DNA of 25,402 bases from positions 1 through 25,402 of IMG/VR virus record IMGVR_UViG_3300031259_000046, one strand, 5' to 3'. The notes under the pieces were generated by a model, which was not told where the DNA came from, made no database searches, and worked only from the letters and a program-made list of their open reading frames with translations. How positions within the stretch are numbered: the first letter of the stretch is position 1; the number at the start of each line of letters is the position of its first letter. The position numbers and the translations under genes were made by a program. Below are positions 13,955-21,617 of this stretch, one piece after another. The stretch comes from a virus.

Positions 13955-14518
13955 ATGAAACCCATAATTGACAAGAATTTGAACCTCGTAATCCCTGTTG
14001 ATACCAAGCGTGGCGAAGCATACGTGCATAGCTCGCTGGTATCGCTGCAGGCATTCCATGCACACTGGCGACCTATTGCCAAGGCATTTTCCGACATCTA
14101 TGGCGATGGTGTTATGGGCAGCCCGCGAATTGCGCATCTCGCCCTCAAGGATGCGTTCCGGGATATGGGATATGAGCGCGAATTCAACGAAGTATTCTGG
14201 CCCGAGGTCGTGCGCCTGACCAACGTGGTGCTGCCGGTCGACGGCGGCTACAAGACCTATCCCCTTGACACGATCACAAAACAGGATGGCATGATCGAAG
14301 AAGTCGAGCTGGACGAAATCTACAATGCCATCGCTTTTTTTACTGTTGCCTCGCGGATGCACACAAACAGGGCTCGGACCGGTCACCTGAGTTTGCTGAG
14401 TTTATGGGGTGCGCGAATCGAATCCTTCAATGTTACGGAATTGAAAGATTCTTTGCCGACATCGACGCCCGACGAGGCTACTGGCGGGAAGGAAATGGCC
14501 TCGCTCATTCCGTCCTGA
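13955..14518 (+). CDS. Tail assembly chaperone, short (0-frame) form
   Basis: The 187-residue 0-frame product lies between tube and tape measure, the classic place for tail chaperones (lambda G/GT, P2 E/E+E'). The first about 129 residues look like a real folded domain ('YVHSSLVSLQAFHAHWRPIAKAF', 'DMGYEREFNEVFWPEVVRLTNVVLPVDGGYKTYPL', 'LDEIYNAIAFF'). After the slippery run at 14335-14341 the 0 frame reads a low-complexity, Ser/Thr/Arg-rich 58-residue tail that looks less protein-like than the -1 frame. The start has only a weak ribosome site. See the frameshift entry for the longer form. Confidence 0.75.
   Translation: MKPIIDKNLNLVIPVDTKRGEAYVHSSLVSLQAFHAHWRPIAKAFSDIYGDGVMGSPRIAHLALKDAFRDMGYEREFNEVFWPEVVRLTNVVLPVDGGYKTYPLDTITKQDGMIEEVELDEIYNAIAFFTVASRMHTNRARTGHLSLLSLWGARIESFNVTELKDSLPTSTPDEATGGKEMASLIPS
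14335..14341 (+). promoter_or_regulatory. -1 programmed frameshift site T TTT TTT
   Basis: Seven T bases are placed in the 0 frame as T-TTT-TTT (codons 14336-14338 and 14339-14341), a full X-XXY-YYZ slippery heptamer. Slipping back one base lets both tRNA-Phe re-pair perfectly. No convincing close pseudoknot or stem was found; a small bulged stem at 14373-14391 is rather distant. P2 uses a similar T-rich site (T TTT TTG) in its E gene. Confidence 0.7.
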
Positions 14519-14667
14519 CCTGGCTGTCGGAGGAAGGTTTCTATGACTATTTCGAGTCGTTTGACCAGAAACTAGGCTATAAAGACGCGGAAGAATTTCG
14601 CCAGCGGCACCAGTTGCGCGCCATGGATAAAATAGCGGAAACCATAAAAGCAAGGGGCATCCTGTGA
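14341..14667 (+). CDS. Tail assembly chaperone C-terminal extension reached by -1 frameshift
   Basis: After slippage the -1 frame is open from 14341 to the TGA at 14665-14667 and adds 108 residues (starting YCCLADAHKQGSDRSPEFAEF), giving a fusion of about 237 residues. The extension reads as a normal helical protein ('HSVLTWLSEEGFYDYFESFDQKLGYKDAEEFRQRHQLRAMDKIAETIKARGIL' is its last part in spirit: amphipathic, charged). An independent start at 14404 has no ribosome site, which argues for production by frameshifting. Such long forms recruit the tape measure through their extra domain; that gene starts at 14664, overlapping the stop by three bases. Confidence 0.7.
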   Translation, partial: YCCLADAHKQGSDRSPEFAEFMGCANRILQCYGIERFFADIDARRGYWREGNGLAHSVLTWLSEEGFYDYFESFDQKLGYKDAEEFRQRHQLRAMDKIAETIKARGIL

Positions 14668-16436
14668 GCAACAAGCCAATTATTACCGTTGATGTTGACG
14701 ACGCGGCATTCGTCAAATTCCAGAAGGATTACCAGGAATATGCAGACGCGGTAAAAAAACAGTCCTCCGACTGGGCCAAGGCAAACGGGGAAATCTCCAA
14801 GAGCGCCAAATCTGCCGCTGGGTTCGCGGCCTCTGTCCGCTCGATGTCGTCTGCCGCTGGCAAGTCGGTCGCCTCCTTCAAGAAGGTCGCCGGCTGGACC
14901 AAAAACATCGCCAGCAATCTCGCCAACTCGGTGAAGTCTCTTCTGCGCATGCTGTCGATTGGCGGCGTGGTTGGCGGCCTGTTGGGCGCGGGCGGCTTGT
15001 TCGGCATCGGCCGTCTGGCTGGGTCTGCCGACAATGCGCGCCGGCAGTCGCAGGGCTTCGGCATCTCGTCCGGCGACCTGCGCGCCGCGCGCACGAACTA
15101 CAACCGGTATATCGACGCCGACTCAACGCTGGGTGGCATCAATGAGGCGCAGCGCGACCTTTCCAAGCGCTGGACGCTATCCTCGCTGGGCTTCAATCAG
15201 CGTCAGATCAATTCTCAGTCGCCGGCTGAAATGCTGCCGGAACTGCTGCCGCGTCTCGTCCAAGCATTCAAGCAAGGCGGGGGCACCGTGCAGGGAGCCG
15301 AAGCGCGCGGCCTAACGCAGTTCGCTGACATCGCTACGCTGACGCGCCTGTCCAAACTATCGCCTGAAGAACTGCAAAAAGCATCCTCGCAATACCAGTC
15401 CGACCGCCAAGAGCTCGGAAACTCCGACGCTACCCTGCGCAAGTGGCAAGACCTGAATGCGCAACTGACGCGGGCCGGCGAAAAGATTCAGGCTGTATTC
15501 ATTGATGGCCTGGAGCCGCTGGCACCCGTCATTTCGAAACTGTCCGCATCGTTTGCTGAATGGCTCAAAGTGGCATTGCGCAATCCTGAAATCGGAAAAT
15601 GGATCAGCGAATTTGCCGGTGGAATCGAGAAAGCCGCAAATTATCTGGGATCGTCCGAGGCGCAGGAGAATTTCAAAGCCGCGATTGATGGCGTGAAGGC
15701 GTTCGGCAAAGCTATTGGCGACATCCTTAAATTCTTCGGATATTTGCCAACGAAAGAAACTCCTTCTGAAAAGGGGAAGATAAAGTCTTGGTACGAACTC
15801 CAAAAAGAAGAGCAGCAAAAGAAAGCAGAAAATCGCACGCCTGGGAAAACTACATTTCATCCTGCATGGTGGAATCTGCATGGGAAATTTGATGATGATT
15901 ATCAAAAAAGCCTAAAGGAAAAATCTAGCGTAAGCGGCAATCTATCGGAAATACCAAATAAAGCCAATGCAGCTGCGAAATTTTCGTTTCTAGAGAAGAA
16001 ATATCAACTTGCGGTGGGAGAGCTTGATCGAATTTGGATGGCTGAATCATCGCGCGGCAAGAAAATGCTTTCACCGGTTGGTGCTAAAGGCCATTTCGGC
16101 TTCATGGATAAAACCGCGAAAGAATATGGGCTCAAAGACCCGAATAACCTTGAGGAATCTGCCGCAGTCGCCGCACAGAAACTGTCCAACCTGCGGAAGT
16201 ATTACAAGGGCGACGACGAGAAGGCGCGCGCGGCCTATAATTGGGGCGAAGGCAATCTGGACAAATCGATCGCCAAGCATGGCGCTGACTGGAAAAACCA
16301 TCTGCCGGCCGAGACAAGTGGATACCTGAGTAAGACTAATCCGCCGACAGTTTATGCGAAAGGCGGCGCTACCGTGTCGATCTATGACAACACCGGCGGC
16401 AACGTGAATATTATTTCTAGCCAATTGGCGTATTAA
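14664..16436 (+). CDS. Tape measure protein with C-terminal lytic transglycosylase domain
   Basis: The GTG at 14664 follows AAGGGG and overlaps the chaperone stop; the product is 590 residues. Residues 1-80 are helical and charged, and residues 85-118 are a hydrophobic Gly-rich stretch ('LLRMLSIGGVVGGLLGAGGLFGIG'-type) usual in tape measures, followed by long helical regions. Residues about 440-555 are an SLT-like lytic transglycosylase: candidate catalytic E461 in W-M-A-E-S, then 'SPVGAKGHFGFMDKTAKEYGL', and A-A-Y-N-W-G at 523-528. It would set tail length (short, below 90 nm by the usual 0.15 nm per residue) and open peptidoglycan during DNA entry. The usual Gln after 'G-x-M' is Asp here. 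Confidence 0.88.
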   Translation: MSNKPIITVDVDDAAFVKFQKDYQEYADAVKKQSSDWAKANGEISKSAKSAAGFAASVRSMSSAAGKSVASFKKVAGWTKNIASNLANSVKSLLRMLSIGGVVGGLLGAGGLFGIGRLAGSADNARRQSQGFGISSGDLRAARTNYNRYIDADSTLGGINEAQRDLSKRWTLSSLGFNQRQINSQSPAEMLPELLPRLVQAFKQGGGTVQGAEARGLTQFADIATLTRLSKLSPEELQKASSQYQSDRQELGNSDATLRKWQDLNAQLTRAGEKIQAVFIDGLEPLAPVISKLSASFAEWLKVALRNPEIGKWISEFAGGIEKAANYLGSSEAQENFKAAIDGVKAFGKAIGDILKFFGYLPTKETPSEKGKIKSWYELQKEEQQKKAENRTPGKTTFHPAWWNLHGKFDDDYQKSLKEKSSVSGNLSEIPNKANAAAKFSFLEKKYQLAVGELDRIWMAESSRGKKMLSPVGAKGHFGFMDKTAKEYGLKDPNNLEESAAVAAQKLSNLRKYYKGDDEKARAAYNWGEGNLDKSIAKHGADWKNHLPAETSGYLSKTNPPTVYAKGGATVSIYDNTGGNVNIISSQLAY

Positions 16437-16438
16437 TC

Positions 16439-17185
16439 ATGTCGATTTTATCCTCTGCATACAAGCTCGCATACCAGATTTCGCCGGTTGTCCTGGTGGA
16501 TGGACTAGCGTCGCTCATTCCTGGGAGCATGCTGCCGATCGTGACCCTGACCGAAGGTGCCAACTTCATCACTGGGCTTCTGTCAGGTGGCGACCCTTTG
16601 AGCCTGGATAATTTTTACGCCCACTGGCGTCCACTTTCCGGCTCGCAATTCATCCGTCAAGATATCGGCACATATCCATTCGCCAACCAAGCTGTAGCGG
16701 CCAATGCCGTGGTGCAGCAGCCTCTACAATTGTCCATGTTGATGGTATGTCCAGCAAAGGGGTCTGGGGCCTACGTCAGCAAATTGATGACCATGCAATC
16801 GATGTTTGCCGCCATTAATCTGCACAATAATTCAGGCGGCACCTACTCCATTGCGATGCCGTCCGGCTTGATGACGGGGTTAATTCTCAGGTTGGTTACG
16901 GATGTAACAGCAGAAGACCCAACGCAGGTTCAATCTCAATTTCGCTGGGATTTTGAAAAGCCGCTTATTTCGGATTCCCAAGCCCAGCAGGCGCTAGGCG
17001 CTTTGATGAGCAGAATGAGCAGCGGCGTAGCTACTCCATTAGCTTGGTCTGGACTATCTACTAGCATTGGTTCTACAGTTTCGGCAGCCGCAGCCAGCGT
17101 AACGTCATCGGTCAACGGCATTGCCGCCGCACTAACATCACAAATTAGTGGCGTGTCGCAGACCATCGTCGGAGCGTTGAAATGA
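16439..17185 (+). CDS. Baseplate/tail hub-region protein, function not firmly known
   Basis: The protein is 248 residues and starts two bases after the tape measure stop with almost no ribosome site, so it is probably translationally coupled. The N-terminal part is hydrophobic ('SPVVLVDGLASLIPGSMLPIVTLTEGANFITGLLSG'), the middle shows 'NFYAHWRPLSGSQFIRQDIGTYPFANQAVAANAVVQQPLQLSMLMVCP', and the C-terminus is a Ser/Ala/Thr-rich repeat-like helix. The phrase 'DNFYAHWRPL-x-G' recurs in proteins directly after tape measures in minimal myophages. It probably links tube and hub, as an adaptor of LysM/gp53-like role, but I cannot show a LysM domain. Confidence 0.65.
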   Translation: MSILSSAYKLAYQISPVVLVDGLASLIPGSMLPIVTLTEGANFITGLLSGGDPLSLDNFYAHWRPLSGSQFIRQDIGTYPFANQAVAANAVVQQPLQLSMLMVCPAKGSGAYVSKLMTMQSMFAAINLHNNSGGTYSIAMPSGLMTGLILRLVTDVTAEDPTQVQSQFRWDFEKPLISDSQAQQALGALMSRMSSGVATPLAWSGLSTSIGSTVSAAAASVTSSVNGIAAALTSQISGVSQTIVGALK

Positions 17186-17448
17186 CATCTATTCTTTTTC
17201 AGCCATCGGCGCTGACTCCGTTTCAGTTCTCCCCGACGCTCGACGGCACGACGTACAGCGCGCAAATTCGATGGAACGTCTATCGAGAGGACTGGTATCT
17301 GTTCATCACTACAAATCAGGCCAATCCGGTGCTTACGCGTCCTTTTATCGCATCGCCAGATGACTACGACATCAATATGGTAGCCGGCGTTTTTTCATCG
17401 ACGCTGGTCTATCGGGCATCAAGCAATACCATCGAGGTCAATCCTTGA
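17182..17448 (+). CDS. Baseplate plug protein (Pam3 gp18 / DUF6983-type)
   Basis: The 88-residue protein overlaps the previous stop (ATGA) and has a GGAG site upstream. It matches a small conserved family: 'FQ-x-S-x-x-TPFQF-x-x-TLDG-x-x-Y' at the start, then 'IRWNVYREDWYLFITT', 'L-x-RPFIASPDDYDINMVAGVFSSTLVYR' and a final 'IEVNP'. In the cyanophage Pam3 structure the equivalent protein plugs the baseplate hub channel. It is placed between hub genes here, which agrees. The next gene starts inside its stop codon. Confidence 0.75.
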   Translation: MTSILFQPSALTPFQFSPTLDGTTYSAQIRWNVYREDWYLFITTNQANPVLTRPFIASPDDYDINMVAGVFSSTLVYRASSNTIEVNP

Positions 17449-18392
17449 GATATTACGAAATCATTTTTCAAGATCCTGGTACAGGGGATCAAATAGGGAA
17501 GTCGATAACGACAATGCCTAATGGGAAGTTTGACCCTAACTATTTGAATGTGGAATTGGATATTCCAGTAGTCGAAATGGCATTACCTGTCGGGTCTGCG
17601 TTTGTACGACTATGGGGAATCTCCATAGCGGCTATCTCCCAAGGATTCAATTTTAATGGTGTCCGCATCCTCGTGTTTGGTGGAATGTCCAAGGGACTGC
17701 CTCTGTCGAATCCAAAGCAGCAAGGATTGCTATTGCAGGGCGTAATACAAAATGCATTTGGGAATTGGCAGGGAACAACTCAAACGCTGGATATGATTGT
17801 TCAGTTTGATGGCGGCACCATTGCAGACGAAAAAAACCTTGTGCTAGCGTGGGGCGCTGGCACAAAGCTGGCCGATGCAATCAAGGCTACTTTGTCGATT
17901 GCTTTCCCCAGCTACACATACAACATCAATATCTCCGATAACCTTGTCTTGGGCCACGATGCACCTGGGTATTACCAGACGATTGGACAGTTTGCCAGCT
18001 ATGTGAAGCAGGCCAGCCAGGACATCATCGGAGGCAACTATCAGGGCGTATCAATCACGATCCGTAGCGGGACATTTTATGTCTACGATGGCACTACACC
18101 CACGGCACCGACGCCCATCGCCTTTGTCGACCTGATCGGGCAACCAACATGGCTCAGCCTGTTTCAGATCAATTTCAAAACGGCCATGCGCGGCGATATC
18201 GCGGTCGGCGACTACATTCAGATGCCGCCAGGGCAATCCACGCTGTCACAAAAGTCCTATTCTCAATTCAAACAAGGCTCTGTTTTCGCCGGTGTTTTCC
18301 AGGTGGACAAAATCCGCCATGTAGGTAATGCCCGGCAACCAACAGCAGACGCTTGGGTGACAGTATTTGACGCGCATGCGGTCCTATCATGA
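17445..18392 (+). CDS. Baseplate hub protein (gp27/gpD-like)
   Basis: The protein is 315 residues. The start is a TTG at 17445 that overlaps the plug stop and is preceded by GAGG (17434-17437) with a 7-base spacer; no better ATG precedes the clearly conserved N-terminus 'RYYEIIFQDPGTGDQIGKSI'. It is beta-rich with 'FVRLWGISIAAISQGFNFNGVRILVFGGMSKGLPLSN..QQGLLLQGVIQNAFGNWQGT', a feature of hub proteins that form the trimeric ring above the spike. The C-terminus 'VFQVDKIRHVGNARQPTADAWVTVFDAHAV' fits the same group. It would hold the spike and connect to the tube. Confidence 0.75.
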   Translation: MRYYEIIFQDPGTGDQIGKSITTMPNGKFDPNYLNVELDIPVVEMALPVGSAFVRLWGISIAAISQGFNFNGVRILVFGGMSKGLPLSNPKQQGLLLQGVIQNAFGNWQGTTQTLDMIVQFDGGTIADEKNLVLAWGAGTKLADAIKATLSIAFPSYTYNINISDNLVLGHDAPGYYQTIGQFASYVKQASQDIIGGNYQGVSITIRSGTFYVYDGTTPTAPTPIAFVDLIGQPTWLSLFQINFKTAMRGDIAVGDYIQMPPGQSTLSQKSYSQFKQGSVFAGVFQVDKIRHVGNARQPTADAWVTVFDAHAVLS

Positions 18393-19114
18393 GTTCGACA
18401 AACGCACAAAAAAAGCCGTTCTCTGATGCAATGAACCGTTTTGCGGAGAGCAAGGCGCTTGATCAGATTCAGATGACCGGTCGCGCGCTACCATGCTCAT
18501 TTATCTCATGGGTATCTGAAGGCATCGCTCTGGTGAAATTTGAAGTGTCTAGCGGCTTCACGCTTCAAAATATCAAGGCACCGGTCTATGGGGCTCAATA
18601 TGTGCGCTATCCTATTCAGGAGGGCGAAAAGGGTTTGCTGATACCAGCGGCGGCGAGTATAGCAAGTATTTCCGGGCAGTCGGCCGGAACTGCGACACTC
18701 GCCCAGCCTGCAAACTTGTCAGCACTAACTTTTTTGCCTATTGGAAATACTGCATGGCAAGATGTGGATCATTCCGTGGTGACGATCTATGGACCGGAGG
18801 GAGTAACTCTTCGAGACGCATCAAGCGCGTCAACTTTTCTGTTGACGCCGACCAGCATTACCATTGTCACGCCGAATAGTTTTCAGGTCACGGTTGGCAC
18901 AACTGTATTAGAATTGACCCCGGCTGGATGGTCATTAAATGGCTCCAATGGAACTATGACGGACGGTACAGCAAACACATCACCAGCCATTATGCATGCA
19001 GCATGGGCGGCTTTTGTCGCGTGGGCAAATAGCCATCAACATACAGCACAAGGCGCGCTTGCCATAACAACTGCGCCGAACACGCCATACACCGGAGGGA
19101 GCATCGCACCGTGA
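18389..19114 (+). CDS. Baseplate spike / assembly protein (gpV-like)
   Basis: The 241-residue protein starts in an ATGA overlap. Residues 35-115 look like the OB-fold domain that binds the hub ('LPCSFISWVSEGIALVKFEV', 'QYVRYPIQEGEKGLLIPA'). Residues 130-190 are beta-strand repeats ('TIYGPEGVTLRDASSASTFLLTPTSITIVTPNSFQVTVGTTVLELTPAGWSL'-like), fitting a trimeric beta-helix. Near the end is S-H216-Q-H218-T, like the HxH that binds an iron ion at the tip of P2 gpV and phi92 gp138 spikes. It pierces the outer membrane. The tail ends in a Pro/Gly-rich segment. Confidence 0.82.
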   Translation: MSSTNAQKKPFSDAMNRFAESKALDQIQMTGRALPCSFISWVSEGIALVKFEVSSGFTLQNIKAPVYGAQYVRYPIQEGEKGLLIPAAASIASISGQSAGTATLAQPANLSALTFLPIGNTAWQDVDHSVVTIYGPEGVTLRDASSASTFLLTPTSITIVTPNSFQVTVGTTVLELTPAGWSLNGSNGTMTDGTANTSPAIMHAAWAAFVAWANSHQHTAQGALAITTAPNTPYTGGSIAP

Positions 19115-19479
19115 GAACTTGGGGAAGAATCTACAATCAGGCAACTGAAACTTGGGATTGGACCGAGGTATCTACGGATGCAAACGGCCAAGATGATTAC
19201 GTTTGGCTAACGACGCTTATCCAAGTGCTCAAACTCGCACTTGGAGAATCACCGTTTTATGCAAATTACGGCATACCGGCACAGCCTTCTGTGATCTCGC
19301 AGATATTTCCCGATTTCTATGTGGCACAAGTGCAGTCACAATTTTCTCAATATTTTGCCAGCTTGCAGATTGTTCCGGTGCGCGATGCAGTCAATGAAAA
19401 TGGCGCGCTCACACCGACCTATACGATCAACATCCTGACCAATGTGGGCGTGAGCCTATCAACCACAATTGCGGTGTAA
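19111..19479 (+). CDS. Baseplate wedge protein gp25-like
   Basis: The 122-residue protein starts at a GTG overlapping the spike stop, with GGAGG 11 bases upstream. Size and place (between spike and gpJ-like gene) match gp25/gpW-type lysozyme-like wedge proteins. The sequence shows 'GQDDYVWLTTLIQVLKLALGESPFYANYGIPA' (the helix that usually carries the E-P-R-region core), 'DFYVAQVQSQFSQYFASLQIVPVRDA' and 'YTINILTNVGVSLSTTIAV'. The canonical EPR motif of gp25 is not visible, so this is a diverged member. It initiates sheath assembly in known phages. Confidence 0.7.
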   Translation: MRTWGRIYNQATETWDWTEVSTDANGQDDYVWLTTLIQVLKLALGESPFYANYGIPAQPSVISQIFPDFYVAQVQSQFSQYFASLQIVPVRDAVNENGALTPTYTINILTNVGVSLSTTIAV

Positions 19480-19482
19480 AAG

Positions 19483-20694
19483 ATGAGCGATATCCCTATT
19501 ATTATCGGACAAGATGGAGCCCAGCCAACGGCGCCAATCGACTTGCGCGCGGCGCTGGTGGATGCGGCGACTGCTCTTGCTCCTGGCTTGACAACAACAC
19601 TCCCAGCTTCGCTTGTTGAGGATCTTGCGAGCACTGCAACCGGCGGACTAATAGAAATCGATGCGGCGCGAGTTGATCTGATCAATAGCATTACTCCGGC
19701 ACAAGCGAATATTCCCTTACTTCTGGCTATCGGAGAGCAAAGCGGAGTTCCAATAAACGCGACGACGAACACAAGCGTAAACGTTGTATTTTCCGGCCCA
19801 GCAGGTTTTGTGATTGGGATTGGTTTTGTTGTTTCGGATGGTAATTACCAATACACAATTGTTGACGGCGGAATCATTGGAATGGGGGGAAGTTCATCGA
19901 GCTTATATGCTCTTGCGTCAGTTTCTGGAACATGGGCAGTCCCAGCCAGAAGCGTCACGCAATTGATTACGTCTGTGCCAAGCGGGATCACTATAACGGT
20001 TACAAATCCAAATACTGGGACTCCAGGTAGCGCGACAGAGGAAACTTGGCAATCATATCGGGCGCGCGTGCTGCAGGCGCAGAGGGCCGCATCACAAGGC
20101 ATGCCGACTTATCTTAAAACCTTGGTTTCTGAGATACAAGGAGTGCAACCAAGACTTATCGCTGTCAAGCAATCTATCTCCCCAGCTGGCTGGGAAGTGA
20201 TTGTTGGCGGCGGCGATCCCTATCAAGTCGCATATGCGATTTACAGCGCATTATTTGATATCTCCTCGCTTGTCGGATCGGCTACAACAGCTCGCAATAT
20301 TACGGTATCAATCAATGATTATCCTGATACATATTCACTGACTTATGTTACGCCGCCACAGCAAACCGTAACGATGTCAATCACTTGGAATACCAACAGC
20401 ACCAATCTTGTTTCAAATTCTGCCGTGGCCCAGCTTGCCACGCCTGCGCTGGTCAACTACGTCAATTCGATCCAAGCCACGCAGCCGATGAACTTATTCG
20501 TATTGCAGCGAACATTTCAAACTGCCATCGAATCAATTTTGCCGGAATCCTTACTCACACGCATGGCGTTTGTGGTGAATATCAATGGAGTAACGGTTCC
20601 TCCGACCGCAGGAACTGGCGTCATTGCAGGCGATAATGAGAGCTATCTTTATACCGATCCGCAGGGCGCCGGGATCGTTATCGTTCAAGGATAA
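19483..20694 (+). CDS. Baseplate wedge protein gpJ-like
   Basis: The protein is 403 residues, typical for baseplate J-like proteins. Residues 1-130 form the first domain ('LPASLVEDLASTATGGLIEIDAARVDLINSITPAQANIPLLLAIGEQSGVPI', a signature of this family: LVEDL...G-x-x...QANI-x-LL-x-xGE). Residues 140-200 contain 'TVTNPNTGTPGSATEETWQSYRARVLQAQRAASQGMPTYLKTLVSEIQGV', matching the conserved 'E-x-x-x-x-x-R-x-R' region, and residues 200-360 are the last domains with 'LVNYVNSIQATQPMNLFVLQRTFQTAI'. It makes the wedge arms around the hub and connects to fibres. Confidence 0.87.
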   Translation: MSDIPIIIGQDGAQPTAPIDLRAALVDAATALAPGLTTTLPASLVEDLASTATGGLIEIDAARVDLINSITPAQANIPLLLAIGEQSGVPINATTNTSVNVVFSGPAGFVIGIGFVVSDGNYQYTIVDGGIIGMGGSSSSLYALASVSGTWAVPARSVTQLITSVPSGITITVTNPNTGTPGSATEETWQSYRARVLQAQRAASQGMPTYLKTLVSEIQGVQPRLIAVKQSISPAGWEVIVGGGDPYQVAYAIYSALFDISSLVGSATTARNITVSINDYPDTYSLTYVTPPQQTVTMSITWNTNSTNLVSNSAVAQLATPALVNYVNSIQATQPMNLFVLQRTFQTAIESILPESLLTRMAFVVNINGVTVPPTAGTGVIAGDNESYLYTDPQGAGIVIVQG

Positions 20695-21402
20695 ATGATG
20701 CCTGCAACCACCTTTCTATATGCATATCCATACCAGCAGTACCGGGAGGATGAAAACGTTAGCGCGTTTTTTATTGCATACACAGCCATTGGCCAGCAAT
20801 ATCTTGATTCACTGAATGGTTTGCAATTGCCGGTTTATTCCGGTCCAAATTTAACCGGGTCTTTGCTAGATTGGGTGATGGTTGGCCTGTACGATATTGT
20901 TCGGCCAGCTTTGCCTAGAACTGACAGTTACACGATAGGACCATATGGAACGGTCTATTACGGAAAAATATCTTACGCTGTTCATCGCGTCGTTACGCCA
21001 TCGATATTTTACGAAACAACTGATGATATTTACAAGAGAATCGGAACCTGGGCTTTATGGAAAGGCGATGGTAAAGTTTTCAATATCCGTTGGCTGAAAC
21101 GTCGCGTAATGAGATTTCTTACTGGCGTCAATGGCGCGGCAGGACAAATAGATCAGACTTATCGCATTAGTGTTTCTATGGCTGGTTCCGTAGTGACCAT
21201 CCGCATTTTTGCTGGAGTAAGGACCATAACTGGATCTGTGAGTTACGGCACTTTTTCATATGGAACGCGTTCATATGGAGCGCTTATTTCGACATATGTA
21301 GCCTATCCTAGTGCGGATCTTGTGCCTATATTTCAATCAGCAGTTGAGGCTGGTGTTCTTGAATTACCATTCCAATTTACATATAACGTAGTTACGCATT
21401 GA
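20695..21402 (+). CDS. Baseplate/tail protein in the gpI position
   Basis: The protein is 235 residues with the start directly after the gpJ stop, behind AAGGATAA; a second ATG follows at once (ATGATG). It has 'ENVSAFFIAYTAIGQQYLDSLNGLQLPVYSGPNLTGSLLDWVMVGLYDIVRP' near the start, a conserved phrase in minimal myophages, and 'RIGTWALWKGDGKVFNIRWLKRRVMRFLTG'. A repeated 'SYGTFSYGTRSYGALI' lies at about residues 183-200. It lies between wedge and fibre genes, where gpI-like proteins link fibres to the wedge; the sequence itself is not clearly gpI. Confidence 0.65.
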   Translation: MMPATTFLYAYPYQQYREDENVSAFFIAYTAIGQQYLDSLNGLQLPVYSGPNLTGSLLDWVMVGLYDIVRPALPRTDSYTIGPYGTVYYGKISYAVHRVVTPSIFYETTDDIYKRIGTWALWKGDGKVFNIRWLKRRVMRFLTGVNGAAGQIDQTYRISVSMAGSVVTIRIFAGVRTITGSVSYGTFSYGTRSYGALISTYVAYPSADLVPIFQSAVEAGVLELPFQFTYNVVTH

Positions 21403-21409
21403 GGTTAAA

Positions 21410-21616
21410 ATGCCTGCAAAGTCCGAAGCACAACGCCGCCTAATGGAAGCGGTGGAGCATAATCCAAAAATCGCAAAGAAAGCCGGGATTGCACCGACAG
21501 ATGCGAAAAAGGTATTGGGCGAAAATGATTCCGTTAGTTCGTACATGGATGCCGTAACTAGCGGCGATTCTGCACGAATCAAAAATGCTGCAGAAAAATT
21601 TAAACGAGGGCAATAA
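21410..21616 (+). CDS. Small basic protein (DUF3008-like), unknown function
   Basis: The protein is 68 residues behind a GAGGT site. It begins MPAKSEAQRRLMEAVEHNPK, which matches the N-terminus of small phage and bacterial proteins of the DUF3008 group ('MPA-x-S-x-AQ-x-x-F/L-M'). The rest is helical and Lys/Ala-rich, ending in 'NAAEKFKRGQ'. It is probably a cytosolic or nucleic-acid-binding helper; the function is not known. It is embedded in the fibre module but shows no structural features. Confidence 0.65.
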   Translation: MPAKSEAQRRLMEAVEHNPKIAKKAGIAPTDAKKVLGENDSVSSYMDAVTSGDSARIKNAAEKFKRGQ

Positions 21617-21617
21617 T

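Noticed and set aside
14404-14667. Independent gene starting at ATG 14404
   Set aside because: No ribosome site precedes it and the frame is open back to the slippery run, so a -1 frameshift product explains it better.
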